DNA of 64,000 bases from an uncultured Bacilli bacterium (GCA_934182615.1 CAKPRO010000008.1:11828-75827); one strand, 5' to 3'; counted from the stretch's first letter, positions 8,046 to 16,755 are shown. Numbers and translations are program-made. The notes: generated by a model not told the origin, from the sequence alone.

Positions 8046-10655
8046 ATGAGAGAGATAATAAAAAGAAATGGTAAGTTTTTGATAATTATGTTATTGATCG
8101 TTGTTTTTGGTATAATTGGTGTTACTGTGGCTATTAAAGTTGGTAATTTTAATCCTATTAACTTAAGTACTAAGACAGCTAATATTGATTTAAATTTAAC
8201 CTATGATACGGCGGTTAACGAGGCTAAAGTTACTAGTACGGATAAGATGCTTCCGATAGCGGATTCTTTGGTTACTGGGCCTACGGTTAGTGATGAAAGG
8301 GTATTAAAAGTTAAGTTTATGGTTACTGGTAAAGCTAGTAATCCAAGTAATACAATATATGATATTGCTCTTCATAATGCTGAAATTGATTGTGCTCTTC
8401 GGACAGAGGATTTGAAATGGCGTTTATATAAGAATAATACTTTAATTTCTTCGGGTAATTTATCGCCAACATTTGATACTATGTCTGGTCAAAGATTGGT
8501 TCTTACTAATACACAACAAGATTTGACTACTTCTACGGATACTTATGTATTTTTACTTTGGATTAGTGAGTCTTGCACTGGTGATATTAAGTCTTGTACT
8601 AAAGAACAAGATCAAAGCAAGTATTTAAATAAATCTTTAACAGCGGATATTAAGATTGAACTTTCTACTAAGAGTAAAAAGGAACTTGTTAGAACTACTG
8701 GTAGTGCATTGTCTTGTAGTTATGTTGCAACAAGTATTCCTAGTTGTAATACTGCTACATACGATGGTACTGAGCAGGTATTAATTAATGATGGAGACTA
8801 TTATACTTTAGATAGGGCTACTGGTATTAATGCTGGTACATATGCTGTTACTGCTAGGGTAAAAGATGGTTATAAGTGGACTGATGGTAGTACTGATCCT
8901 AAGGTTGTTAGTTGTAATATAAATAAAAGAAGTGTATCTATTACTAGTGATGATTTATCTGTTGATGTTGGCAGTTTTGATAATCATGATACTAGTGCTA
9001 TTATTGCTAATAATTTAGTATCAGGGCATTCTGTTAGTTATGTATTTATTAATTCTAGTGTTGCTGGGGTTGGTAGTGGTACAGCAACTCCGACTGCTGT
9101 TAAGATTGTCGATAGTAGTAATAATGATGTTACAGATAATTATAATATTGCTTATAATTCTGGTTCTATTGATGTTAAATGTATTAATACGGCTACTGCT
9201 CCAACAGTATCTAATCTGATATATACTGGGGCTACACTAACTGGAGTAAGTGGTGGAAGTAATGTTGTTATTACTGGTAGTAAAACAGCCAAAGATATGG
9301 GAAATTATAAGGTTACTGTTAAACCAGAGAGTAATTATTGTTGGAGTGATTATTCTACTGATGAGAAAACGTTTACTTGGTCAATTGGTAGTAATATGCT
9401 TAATGCTACTATTGCTAATAAGACTGTTACTTATACTGGATCTGCTGTTAGTTCAAATGCAGTTGTTATTAAAGATTCTAATGGTAATACTATTACAGGA
9501 CCTACTGTTACATATAAATATTATAGTGGTTCTAGTTGTTCGACATCTATTACTAGTGCTCCGACAGCGGCGGGTAATTATTCTGTTAAGGCTATTATAT
9601 CTGCGTATGGTGCCTATCAAGCTACGGAAAGTAATTGTGCTTTGATAACTATTAATAAGAAAAGTTCTAGTATAAGTCTTAGTTCGTTTCCAACTTCTTT
9701 AGTTTATAGTACTGGTACTAGAAGTTATTCTTATACTTATACTGGTGATAGTACTACTCCTAGTATTACTTGTTCTAGTTCTAATACTTCTATTGCTACT
9801 TGTAATGTTGATACTACTAATAAAAAGATTAATGTTGTTTCTAAAGGAATTGGTAGTACTACTATTACAGTTAAGGCTGCTGCTACTAGTACTTATAATG
9901 CTTCTTCAGTTAGTAAATCGTTATCTATTACTTGTTTGAATACGGCTACTGAACCTACTAGTAAAGGTAGTGTTACTTATACTGGCAGTGTTATTACTGG
10001 TGTAAGTGGAGGAAGTAATATTACTTTATCTGGTACTAAATCGGCTACTTCGGTTGGTAATTATACGGTTACGGCAACACCTAATACAGGTTATTGTTGG
10101 AGTAATAATACTATGACTACGAAGAGTTATTCTTGGAGTATTGTGGCTTCTAAAACGGCTACTGAGCCTTCAGTATATAATTATACTTATAATTGTAATA
10201 CACCTACTGTTACTGGTGTAAGTGGAGGTAATAATGTTACTTTATCTGGTACTACTTCTAGTAGTAGTACAGGAACGTTTACTGCTTATGCAACTCCAAA
10301 AACTAATTATGCATGGAGTGATGGTACTACTGCTTCAAAAAGTTATACTTGGACAGTAGCGGCTCATACACACGTATTTACTGCTCGTGGTAATACTAAG
10401 TTTAGTACAGGATTTACTTGGACTTCTGGTGGTAATAGTTATACGACAGCATATGCTATTTATTGTAGAACTTGTGGTATGTCAGCTTTATATTATAAGA
10501 ATAATTATGATAGTTCTGAGACTTCACTTATGAGTCCATCTTATCCATATGGTACATCAGACGGATATTTGATATTTAGTGATAGTTCTGTTACATATGC
10601 TAAATATAAGGCTCATAGTTGTGGGTTATCTGGATCTACTATTACGGGATATTAA
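8046..10655 (+). CDS. Large secreted repeat protein with TasA/SipW-like N-terminus and MBG-type beta repeats
   Basis: An 869-residue exported protein of unknown role. One N-terminal membrane segment (about residues 11-33) precedes a TasA-like domain with four Cys (to about 215). The rest is a series of beta-sandwich modules rich in Ser, Thr and Gly. Recurring phrases are YDGTEQV with GTYAVTARV, and TGVSGGSN with later copies near residues 400, 650 and 720, resembling MBG/Ig-like repeats of adhesins. The last 110 residues carry a CRTCG motif and isolated His and Cys that might bind metal. No sortase motif or C-terminal membrane anchor is visible, so it is either released or held by its N-terminal helix. 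Confidence 0.7.
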   Translation: MREIIKRNGKFLIIMLLIVVFGIIGVTVAIKVGNFNPINLSTKTANIDLNLTYDTAVNEAKVTSTDKMLPIADSLVTGPTVSDERVLKVKFMVTGKASNPSNTIYDIALHNAEIDCALRTEDLKWRLYKNNTLISSGNLSPTFDTMSGQRLVLTNTQQDLTTSTDTYVFLLWISESCTGDIKSCTKEQDQSKYLNKSLTADIKIELSTKSKKELVRTTGSALSCSYVATSIPSCNTATYDGTEQVLINDGDYYTLDRATGINAGTYAVTARVKDGYKWTDGSTDPKVVSCNINKRSVSITSDDLSVDVGSFDNHDTSAIIANNLVSGHSVSYVFINSSVAGVGSGTATPTAVKIVDSSNNDVTDNYNIAYNSGSIDVKCINTATAPTVSNLIYTGATLTGVSGGSNVVITGSKTAKDMGNYKVTVKPESNYCWSDYSTDEKTFTWSIGSNMLNATIANKTVTYTGSAVSSNAVVIKDSNGNTITGPTVTYKYYSGSSCSTSITSAPTAAGNYSVKAIISAYGAYQATESNCALITINKKSSSISLSSFPTSLVYSTGTRSYSYTYTGDSTTPSITCSSSNTSIATCNVDTTNKKINVVSKGIGSTTITVKAAATSTYNASSVSKSLSITCLNTATEPTSKGSVTYTGSVITGVSGGSNITLSGTKSATSVGNYTVTATPNTGYCWSNNTMTTKSYSWSIVASKTATEPSVYNYTYNCNTPTVTGVSGGNNVTLSGTTSSSSTGTFTAYATPKTNYAWSDGTTASKSYTWTVAAHTHVFTARGNTKFSTGFTWTSGGNSYTTAYAIYCRTCGMSALYYKNNYDSSETSLMSPSYPYGTSDGYLIFSDSSVTYAKYKAHSCGLSGSTITGY

Positions 10656-10685
10656 GACTATTGATTAATAGTCTTTTCTTTTTGT
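10654..10685 (+). terminator. Terminator after the repeat protein
   Basis: AAGACTATT and AATAGTCTT form a 9-bp stem with a GATT loop, overlapping the stop codon, followed by a T-rich tail. Confidence 0.8.
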
Positions 10686-10723
10686 TTAAAATGTTATATA
10701 ATATTAGGGAAAGAAGGAAGATT

Positions 10724-11752
10724 ATGAAGACAGATGATTTTGATTATTATTTACCTGAAGAACTTATCGCTCAAGTACCATTAGAGCATAGAGAAGAATC
10801 TAGATTATTAGTACTTGATAAGAATAATGGTGATATGATTGATGATAAATTTTATGATATAGTTAATTATTTGAATAAGGGTGATGTTTTAGTACTTAAT
10901 GATACTAAGGTTATGCCTGCTAGATTGATAGGAGAAAAAATTGATACAGGAGCAGTTATTGAAGTATTACTTCTTAAGAATATTAATGAGGATAATTGGG
11001 AATGTTTGGTTAAACCCGCTAAAAGGGTTAAGGAAGGTACTATTATTTCTTTTGGTGATGGTAATCTTAAGGCTAAATGTACTAAGATAGGTGAAGATGG
11101 TATTAGGGAATTTACTTTTATATATGATGGTATTTTTTATGAAATATTAGATAAACTTGGTACTATGCCACTTCCTCCATATATTAAAGTTAAATTAGAA
11201 GATAAAGATAGATATCAGACAGTATATGCTAAGAATATTGGTAGTGCTGCTGCTCCGACTGCAGGACTTCATTTTACTAAGGAATTATTAAAAGAAATAG
11301 AAGATAAGGGTATTACTATTTGTTATATTACTTTACATGTAGGACTGGGTACTTTTAGACCAGTAGCAGTAGAAGATGTTACTAAACATAAGATGCATAG
11401 TGAGTTTTATAGTATGACTAAAGAAGTAGCGAATACTTTAAATATGGCTAAATTAGAAGGAAGAAATATAATTGCAGTAGGTACTACTACTACTAGAACA
11501 TTAGAAACGATTATGAATAAGTATAATACATTTAAAGAGTGTTCTGGATGGACAGATATCTTTATATATCCTGGATATGAATTTAAAGGTATAGATGGAC
11601 TTATTACTAATTTTCATTTACCTAAATCTACATTAGTAATGTTGGTATCAGCATTTGCTAGTAAAGAAATAATATTAAATGCTTATAAGCATGCAGTTGA
11701 AGATAAATATAGGTTTTTCTCATTTGGAGATGCTATGTTTATTCATAAATAA
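10724..11752 (+). CDS. queA: S-adenosylmethionine:tRNA ribosyltransferase-isomerase (QueA)
   Basis: Transfers and isomerises the ribosyl moiety of SAM onto preQ1-tRNA to form epoxyqueuosine. The 342-residue protein shows the family hallmarks LIAQVPLEHREESRLLVLD, LNDTKVMPARL, AAPTAGLHFT, and a C-terminal FHLPKSTLVMLVSAF. The true start is the ATG at 10724 behind AAGAAGGAAG; the frame is open further upstream, but that part overlaps the preceding terminator. A TATAAT at 10697-10702 is the likely -10. No other queuosine gene is in the window, so the substrate may come from salvage or distant genes. Confidence 0.95.
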   Translation: MKTDDFDYYLPEELIAQVPLEHREESRLLVLDKNNGDMIDDKFYDIVNYLNKGDVLVLNDTKVMPARLIGEKIDTGAVIEVLLLKNINEDNWECLVKPAKRVKEGTIISFGDGNLKAKCTKIGEDGIREFTFIYDGIFYEILDKLGTMPLPPYIKVKLEDKDRYQTVYAKNIGSAAAPTAGLHFTKELLKEIEDKGITICYITLHVGLGTFRPVAVEDVTKHKMHSEFYSMTKEVANTLNMAKLEGRNIIAVGTTTTRTLETIMNKYNTFKECSGWTDIFIYPGYEFKGIDGLITNFHLPKSTLVMLVSAFASKEIILNAYKHAVEDKYRFFSFGDAMFIHK

Positions 11753-11766
11753 TTTTAAGAAAACTA

Positions 11767-11795
11767 TTTACAAACTACTAAAATTATTATATAAT
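11767..11795 (+). promoter_or_regulatory. Promoter of tRNA-Leu
   Basis: -35 TTTACA, a 17-bp spacer and -10 TATAAT, shortly before the tRNA. Confidence 0.8.
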
Positions 11796-11806
11796 TTAGT
11801 AGTAAT

Positions 11807-11892
11807 GCCAGCCTGGCGGAATGGTAGACGCGGTAGACTCAAAATCTACTACTAGTGATAGTGTGAGGGTTCAAGTCCCTTGGCTGGTACCA
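11807..11892 (+). tRNA. tRNA-Leu(CAA)
   Basis: An 86-nt class II tRNA with a variable arm and encoded CCA. The anticodon loop CTCAAAA sits on stem GTAGA/TCTAC, giving anticodon CAA. Confidence 0.92.
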
Positions 11893-11903
11893 ATAGAAAA
11901 GTT

Positions 11904-11932
11904 AGAGAACCTTGAAAAGTTCTCTTTTTTGT
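11904..11932 (+). terminator. Terminator after tRNA-Leu
   Basis: AGAGAAC (11904-11910) pairs with GTTCTCT (11919-11925), followed by six T. Confidence 0.85.
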
Positions 11933-11965
11933 GTTATAATAGGCAGTACTTAGGAGGAGTATGAT

Positions 11966-12745
11966 ATGAAAAAGATTGATGATATAAGTTTTTTTAGACA
12001 ATTGTTTTTGGAACTTAAGAAAAATGGTGTTGAAGAATGTGATGTTGTAGAACTTAGTAAGAAATTGTATCCTTATTTTGAAAGTAAAGAATATAATAAA
12101 TTATTTTCATTAAGTTCTAGTAAAATACAAAGTAGAGTAGTGATTAATAATATGCTCGAATATTTTACTAAGCGTTCTAAAGAATTACTTTATAGTGGAA
12201 ATAGTAGAGTATTTGAATTAAATCCTAGAGACAATGTAGAAATTATTAGTAGAATGCAGTTAGATGTTATTAGATCTTTAGCGGATACTTTAACTATTAT
12301 TAAGAGTGTTGAAGATAAATATAATGTTAAAATATATAATTTTAATCCTGCTTTAAATTATAATTTATTAAATGCTAGAGGTAAATATTTGAATTTAAAT
12401 CAAAGATTGGTATCTGATGCTGATAGTAGTAAGAAAAAGATTACTATGATAGATACTTTATCTTTATATGAATGTCCAATTGATGATGCATTTTGTAGTT
12501 TTGAAGATGGCGTTGGTATAGATATTAAGATACCTAGTAGTGCTAGTTATGTTATAGTACATAGTTATAGTAGAACTTTAAAGGGTGAATATACTGATAG
12601 TAGAATTTATACTAAAGAGACTGCTGTTGATAAGCTTAATGAGATGGCTCTAGTAGGAGAAGATTCAATGAGGGAGTTTTTGGATGATTTAAATATGAAT
12701 GATGTTAAAAGTGCTCCTAAAGTTTTGGTTAGAAAATTAAAATAA
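11966..12745 (+). CDS. Hypothetical protein, 259 residues
   Basis: I do not recognise a family. It appears soluble, with no signal peptide or membrane segment. A helical, charged N-terminal half (about residues 1-115) is followed by a more beta-rich half containing YECPIDDAFCSFEDGVG and a C-terminal acidic/basic tail. GGAGG lies 8 nt before the ATG at 11966, so the start is well supported. It stands alone between the tRNA-Leu terminator and a terminator of its own. Confidence 0.75.
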   Translation: MKKIDDISFFRQLFLELKKNGVEECDVVELSKKLYPYFESKEYNKLFSLSSSKIQSRVVINNMLEYFTKRSKELLYSGNSRVFELNPRDNVEIISRMQLDVIRSLADTLTIIKSVEDKYNVKIYNFNPALNYNLLNARGKYLNLNQRLVSDADSSKKKITMIDTLSLYECPIDDAFCSFEDGVGIDIKIPSSASYVIVHSYSRTLKGEYTDSRIYTKETAVDKLNEMALVGEDSMREFLDDLNMNDVKSAPKVLVRKLK

Positions 12746-12768
12746 TGATTAGTAAATATTTGTTTGTA

Positions 12769-12803
12769 AGAGAAAAAGTTAACTAGTAGTTTTTTCTCTT
12801 TTT
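12769..12803 (+). terminator. Terminator after the hypothetical gene
   Basis: AGAGAAAAA pairs with TTTTTCTCT (12791-12799), followed by a T run. Confidence 0.75.
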
Positions 12804-13121
12804 AATTGCTTTATTTATAAGGAATTATATTTAAAATACACGAACAATTAACTTGTATATTAAAATTAAAAAATTGTGAAAAATTAAAAAAATAGGAAAC
12901 GGTGATTTTTATAAAATAAGAAAAAATAAAAAAATAATTGACATATAATATGGCACCGTCACACTATATAAAGCCTTTAAATATAAGCAATTATGTGATA
13001 TAGGATACAAAAATAGTAAATTAATAAAAAATAGAAAAAATTGAAAAAGAGAAAAATATAAAAAATAAAAAAAGTAAAAAAACAGAAAAATGTAAAAAAT
13101 AAAAAATACGAACAAAAAGTA
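12804..13121. promoter_or_regulatory. AT-rich upstream region of nrdD with possible NrdR-type boxes
   Basis: Long A-rich stretches with no supported ORF. ACACTATATAAAG near 12961 and GACTATATAATGG near 13140, the latter covering the nrdD -10, resemble the ACACWATATNTWG core of NrdR boxes that repress ribonucleotide reductase genes. The spacing of about 180 bp is not the usual 31 bp, so this is tentative. An isolated TTGACA near 12938 has no well-placed -10. Confidence 0.3.
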
Positions 13122-13150
13122 TTGACAAAGAACTTTCTAGACTATATAAT
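13122..13150 (+). promoter_or_regulatory. Consensus sigma-A promoter of nrdD
   Basis: -35 TTGACA, a 17-bp spacer and -10 TATAAT, both perfect. It is followed by GTAGGAGGAAG as RBS. Confidence 0.9.
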
Positions 13151-13177
13151 GGTATCTGTAAGGTAGGAGGAAGAAGT

Positions 13178-15475
13178 ATGGTTGAAACTGAAGAAAAGTT
13201 AGAAACTATTGAAGTAGTTAAAAGAAATGGCAAGAAAGTAGAGTTCGATGGAACTAAAGTTGCTCTTGCTATTAAGAAAGGCTTTGATAGTATTTTAATT
13301 GAAGAAGATGAAAAAAAATATAGTGAGAAAGATATTCAAAAAGTATATCAAGCAGTTATTAAGAAGATAGCTAAAGAATATTTACCACTAGGAAAAATAA
13401 AAATAGAGGAAGTTCAAGACTTGATTGAAGATATGCTAAAAAAATATGATTATATTGATGTATATGAATCATTTTCAGAATATCGTCAAAGAAGAGCAGC
13501 AGCTCGTATAGCGTTTAGAGATGACAAGATACAAGCTAAGCTGCAGAAGAGTATTGAAGGACTTGGACTTAAGTCTGCAAATGAAGAAGATAGCAAAAGA
13601 GAGAATGCCAATATTGATGGTAATTCTGCAATGGGTACTATGTTACAATTTGGTAGTACTATATCAAGAGTATTTACTGAGACATATTTAATGAAAAAGA
13701 AATTTGCAGAGGCTCATGATAATGGTGATATTCATATTCATGATATGGACTTTGAAGCTATGGGTACTACTACTTGTATGCAAATAGATTTGAATAAGTT
13801 ATTTAAAGGTGGTTTTTCTACTGGACATGGACATCTTAGAGAACCTAAAGATATTATGAGTTATTCAGCACTAGCAGCAATAGCTATCCAATCTAATCAA
13901 AATGATCAACACGGAGGGCAATCAATACCAGCATTTGACTATTATTTAGCACCTGGTGTACTTAAAACATTTAAAAAGATGTTTAAACAAGCAGTATATG
14001 AATTATTAGATTTTACTGATTTTATTAGTTTTATAAATATGGATAGAGTAGAGAAAGAAATTGATAAGTTATCTAGTATTGACTTAGATATTACTATATT
14101 TGAACCTATTTATAAAGAGAGTACTGAAGTAAAGAGAATCTTTGAAAAAGCTTATGAAACAGCTTATAAGAAAACAGATAGACAAACATATCAAGCAATG
14201 GAAGCATTCGTTCATAATCTAAACACAATGCATTCAAGAGCAGGAGCACAAGTACCGTTTTCTAGTATTAATTTTGGTACTGATACATCACCTGAAGGTA
14301 GAATGGTTATTAAGAATTTCTTATTATCTATTGATGCTGGGCTTGGTAAGAATGAAACTCCAATATTCCCAATATCAATATTTAAAGTTAAGAAAGGTGT
14401 AAACTATGATCCAGAGGATCCGAACTATGATTTATTTAAATTATCATGTAAAGTATCTTCAAAGAGATTATTCCCTAACTTCTCATTTATGGATTCGTCA
14501 TTTAATAAACCTTATTATAAGGGAGACTATAATACTGAAGTAGGATACATGGGATGTAGAACTAGAGTAATTGGTAATGTTGTAGACGAAGATAAGGCTG
14601 TTACTCCTGGTAGAGGTAATTTATCATTTACTTCAATTAACTTACCTAGACTTGGTATTAAACATGGTATTGTAAGAAATGATGAGACTGATATGAAAGG
14701 CTTCTACGAAGAACTAGGAGAACTTATGGATTTAGTTAAAGATCAATTACTTGAAAGATTTGAAATTCAATGTAATAAGAGACTTTATAATTTCCCATTC
14801 TTATTAGGACAGGGAGTATGGATTGATTCAGATAAGTTAAAACCTAATGATAGATTAAGAAAGATACTTAAACATGGTACTTTATCAATTGGTTTTATTG
14901 GTCTTGCTGAATGTCTTAAGGCTTTAATTGGTAAACATCATGGTGAGAGTGATGAGGCTCAAAAACTAGGACTTGAGATTATTGAATTTATGAGAAATAG
15001 ATGTGATGAGTATGCTAAAGAATATAAGTTAAACTTTACTTTACTTGCTACTCCAGCAGAAGGTTTATCGGGTAGATTTATTAATATAGATAAGGCTGTA
15101 TATGGTAAGATTAAGGGCGTTACTGATAGAGAATACTATACTAATTCATTCCATGTACCAGTATATTATAATATATCAATAGTAAATAAAATTAAGAAGG
15201 AAGGTCCATATCATAAATATACTAATGCTGGTCATATTAGTTATATTGAGTTAGATGGTGATACTACGAATAACTTAGAGGCATTTGAAAAGATAATTAG
15301 ATTAATGTATGAAAATGATATGGGATATGCTGCAATTAACCATCCAGTAGATAGAGATCCAGTATGTGGTTATGTTGGTGTAATCGGAGATGTTTGCCCT
15401 GGATGTGGTAGAAAAGCATATGAAGGTGTTCCAATAGAAAGGGTAAATGACTATAAAAATAGTTGTAATTGTTAA
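13178..15475 (+). CDS. nrdD: Anaerobic ribonucleoside-triphosphate reductase, large part without the glycyl-radical tail
   Basis: Class III reductase making deoxyribonucleotides without oxygen. An ATP-cone regulatory domain fills residues 9-100 (VVKRNGKKVEFDG). The ten-stranded barrel carries the conserved Cys in TTCMQIDL and in MGCRTRV. Near the C-terminus a zinc site is formed by CGYVGVIGDVCPGCG and the protein ends in SCNC. The family normally continues into a glycyl-radical motif of the type RRVxGYL within about 50 residues. Here a stop comes first, and that domain is encoded by the next small ORF. 765 residues. Confidence 0.92.
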   Translation: MVETEEKLETIEVVKRNGKKVEFDGTKVALAIKKGFDSILIEEDEKKYSEKDIQKVYQAVIKKIAKEYLPLGKIKIEEVQDLIEDMLKKYDYIDVYESFSEYRQRRAAARIAFRDDKIQAKLQKSIEGLGLKSANEEDSKRENANIDGNSAMGTMLQFGSTISRVFTETYLMKKKFAEAHDNGDIHIHDMDFEAMGTTTCMQIDLNKLFKGGFSTGHGHLREPKDIMSYSALAAIAIQSNQNDQHGGQSIPAFDYYLAPGVLKTFKKMFKQAVYELLDFTDFISFINMDRVEKEIDKLSSIDLDITIFEPIYKESTEVKRIFEKAYETAYKKTDRQTYQAMEAFVHNLNTMHSRAGAQVPFSSINFGTDTSPEGRMVIKNFLLSIDAGLGKNETPIFPISIFKVKKGVNYDPEDPNYDLFKLSCKVSSKRLFPNFSFMDSSFNKPYYKGDYNTEVGYMGCRTRVIGNVVDEDKAVTPGRGNLSFTSINLPRLGIKHGIVRNDETDMKGFYEELGELMDLVKDQLLERFEIQCNKRLYNFPFLLGQGVWIDSDKLKPNDRLRKILKHGTLSIGFIGLAECLKALIGKHHGESDEAQKLGLEIIEFMRNRCDEYAKEYKLNFTLLATPAEGLSGRFINIDKAVYGKIKGVTDREYYTNSFHVPVYYNISIVNKIKKEGPYHKYTNAGHISYIELDGDTTNNLEAFEKIIRLMYENDMGYAAINHPVDRDPVCGYVGVIGDVCPGCGRKAYEGVPIERVNDYKNSCNC

Positions 15476-15497
15476 ATAAAGAAAAGAGGTAATTAAA

Positions 15498-15668
15498 ATG
15501 AAAGAAGAAACTAAAGAAAAATTAGTAGGTGAGGGTGTAGGTTTTGAAAGAATTAGAAGAATTACTGGATATCTAGTAGGTACTGTAGACAGATTTAATA
15601 ACGGTAAAAGAGCAGAAGAAAGAGATAGAGTAAAACACGGTACTGAAGGATTACTTTCTAATAAATAA
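15498..15668 (+). CDS. Separate glycyl-radical domain of the class III ribonucleotide reductase
   Basis: A 56-residue protein lying 22 nt after the nrdD stop, with its own RBS (AAAGAGGT). It contains RRITGYLVGTVDRFNNGKRA followed by ERDRVKH, which matches the C-terminal glycyl-radical segment of NrdD; the Gly in ITGYL is the expected radical site. It ends in TAATG, so its stop overlaps the nrdG start by one base and the two are probably translationally coupled. The split is comparable in logic to GrcA/YfiD, the spare radical domain of pyruvate formate-lyase. NrdG would have to activate this small subunit bound to the large one. Confidence 0.85.
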   Translation: MKEETKEKLVGEGVGFERIRRITGYLVGTVDRFNNGKRAEERDRVKHGTEGLLSNK

Positions 15669-16225
15669 TGAAGATTAGACTTGCTAGTCCTGTTCTTATG
15701 CCTGATAGTATAGTAGATGGTGAGGGTATAAGAGCAGTGCTATGGACACAGGGGTGCTTGCATAAGTGCCCTGGGTGTCAAAATCCTCAGACTCATTCTT
15801 TTGATGATGGTTTTCTAATTGATATAGATGAAATTAAAGAACAAATTGATGAATTAGAAGGACAAGATGGTATTACTTTTTCAGGAGGAGATCCTTTTTA
15901 TCAAGTAGAAGAATGTATAGAGATTGCTAAATATATTAAAAGTAAAAAAATGAATATATGGTGTTATACTGGTTTTACTTATGAAACACTTATTAAACTA
16001 GCTAAAGATAATCCTAAAATAATTGAATTTTTGAAACTTATTGATGTTTTAGTAGATGGTCCATTTATTTTAGAAAAGAAGAGTTTGGATTGTGTTTTTA
16101 GGGGATCTACTAATCAGAGAATTATTGATACTAAGTTAAGTCTTAAAAATAGAGAAGTTGTTTTAGTAGATAAATATTATACTGAAAAGAAAGTTAAAAA
16201 TAAAAGAGATAGAATTTATATCTAA
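15668..16225 (+). CDS. nrdG: Anaerobic ribonucleotide reductase activating protein (NrdG, radical SAM)
   Basis: Uses SAM and a 4Fe-4S cluster to generate the glycyl radical on the reductase. The cluster motif CLHKCPGC (CX3CX2C) is near residue 30, followed by the SAM-contacting GGDPF. Its size of 185 residues fits NrdG. It is the third gene of the operon with the two-part NrdD. The last 20 residues are lysine-rich and run into the terminator stem. Confidence 0.93.
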   Translation: MKIRLASPVLMPDSIVDGEGIRAVLWTQGCLHKCPGCQNPQTHSFDDGFLIDIDEIKEQIDELEGQDGITFSGGDPFYQVEECIEIAKYIKSKKMNIWCYTGFTYETLIKLAKDNPKIIEFLKLIDVLVDGPFILEKKSLDCVFRGSTNQRIIDTKLSLKNREVVLVDKYYTEKKVKNKRDRIYI

Positions 16226-16237
16226 TCTCTTTTTGTT
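16202..16237 (+). terminator. Terminator overlapping the nrdG stop
   Basis: AAAAGAGAT (16202-16210) and ATCTCTTTT (16225-16233) pair across the end of the gene, followed by T-rich sequence. Confidence 0.6.
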
Positions 16238-16240
16238 TTT

Positions 16241-16309
16241 CCACTTCAACCTTAAATAAATTTAAGTTTTCCGTGGTATAATAGAGCCTATATTAATAGT
16301 CTCTATTAT
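16241..16309 (-). repeat. Twin-hairpin element e2
   Basis: Hairpin with 9-nt arms 16241-16249 and 16268-16276 (three central mismatches, 18-nt loop), one T, then a perfect 9-bp hairpin with arms 16278-16286 and 16301-16309 and a loop starting CCTA and ending AGT. Same family as e1, minus orientation by loop sequence. The mismatch pattern of the first stem is shared with e6. Confidence 0.65.
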
Positions 16310-16355
16310 AAACAATTGTATGTATATATAAATTAAAATAAATAGTCATATTATA

Positions 16356-16384
16356 TTGACTATTAAGTATAAATATAGTACAAT
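16356..16384 (+). promoter_or_regulatory. Promoter of the putative toxin mRNA
   Basis: -35 TTGACT, a 17-bp spacer and -10 TACAAT. Transcription would begin near 16391, at the first of the short direct repeats of the type I toxin-antitoxin locus. Confidence 0.7.
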
Positions 16385-16503
16385 TATCTAGGTAACACCA
16401 ATAAGGTGCGTCTCTCCATTTTTCCCAAGTATCTCTGGGAGGAAGGAGTGATTCTGTATGAAAAAGTTTTCTTTCATCCTCAGGGGGTTAGGAGATTTGA
16501 GTA

Positions 16504-16581
16504 ATGGATTACGTTGTAGCACTTGCTATGATAATCTTTTTCTTTGTTGTCTATATAGATAATAGAAAAAACAGGAGATAA
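16504..16581 (+). CDS. Putative Fst-like type I toxin peptide, 25 residues
   Basis: A tiny ORF beginning MDYVVALAMIIFFFVV, followed by a charged tail ending DNRKNRR. One membrane helix plus a basic tail is the pattern of Fst/Ldr-type toxins that damage membranes. It is preceded by TTAGGAGATTTGAGTA as RBS and by a folded 5' leader (cacc/ggtg and tccc/ggga stems). The locus has convergent promoters, a hairpin between them, and paired direct repeats, as in the enterococcal par locus. An overlapping 34-codon ORF in another frame (16458-16562, with its own GGAG) might be a coupling leader like mok. Function is inferred, not shown. Confidence 0.5.
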   Translation: MDYVVALAMIIFFFVVYIDNRKNRR

Positions 16582-16684
16582 AAAAAGATGGCACCCAGGG
16601 GGTGCCTCTATAAAATACTTATGGAGAGAATACCTTTTGAAGCTAGGTGTTACCCATTTTTATTATGGATAAATTTCTCTTCCT
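16580..16684 (-). ncRNA. Putative antisense RNA of the type I toxin-antitoxin locus
   Basis: Starts about 7 nt after a strong minus-strand promoter and ends at a GC-rich hairpin (16590-16606) followed, on the minus strand, by a run of T. Its 5' half folds with arms near 16614-16631 and 16677-16695. It carries the complements of two short motifs found in the same order at the 5' end of the toxin mRNA: CTAGGT (16388-16393 and 16643-16648) and CCATTTTT (16416-16423 and 16654-16661). These correspond in layout to the DRa/DRb repeats through which Fst RNA II binds its target. Confidence 0.55.
16590..16606 (-). terminator. Shared hairpin between toxin and antisense RNAs
   Basis: GGCACCC and GGGTGCC form a 7-bp stem with a 3-nt loop. 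On the minus strand it is followed by about seven T and is a good terminator; on the plus strand the following bases are not T-rich. Confidence 0.7.
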
Positions 16685-16690
16685 ATAAGT

Positions 16691-16719
16691 ATTCTACCAA
16701 AAAATTATAAAAATATCAA
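16691..16719 (-). promoter_or_regulatory. Promoter of the antisense RNA
   Basis: On the minus strand: -35 TTGATA (16719-16714), a 17-bp spacer and -10 TAGAAT (16696-16691). Confidence 0.75.
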
Positions 16720-16726
16720 TACTTTC

Positions 16727-16755
16727 TTGAAATATATATTTGTTTATGATAAAAT
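16727..16755 (+). promoter_or_regulatory. Promoter of the first poly-G leader
   Basis: -35 TTGAAA, a 17-bp spacer and -10 TAAAAT. The stretch GTTTATGATAAAATTAAT around the -10 is identical in the second leader at 37991. Confidence 0.75.

Noticed and set aside
9250..9939. Leu/Val-rich ORFs inside the 869-residue protein gene
   Set aside because: They result from GTT/ACT/AGT-rich codons read in another frame and have no RBS.
12909..13233. Phe-rich minus-strand ORFs upstream of nrdD
   Set aside because: They are translations of A-rich noncoding DNA and overlap the nrdD promoter.
16458..16562. 34-codon ORF as the toxin itself
   Set aside because: It has an RBS, but its product is Cys-rich and lacks a clean membrane helix; the overlapping 25-residue peptide fits a type I toxin better. 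It is noted as a possible coupling leader.
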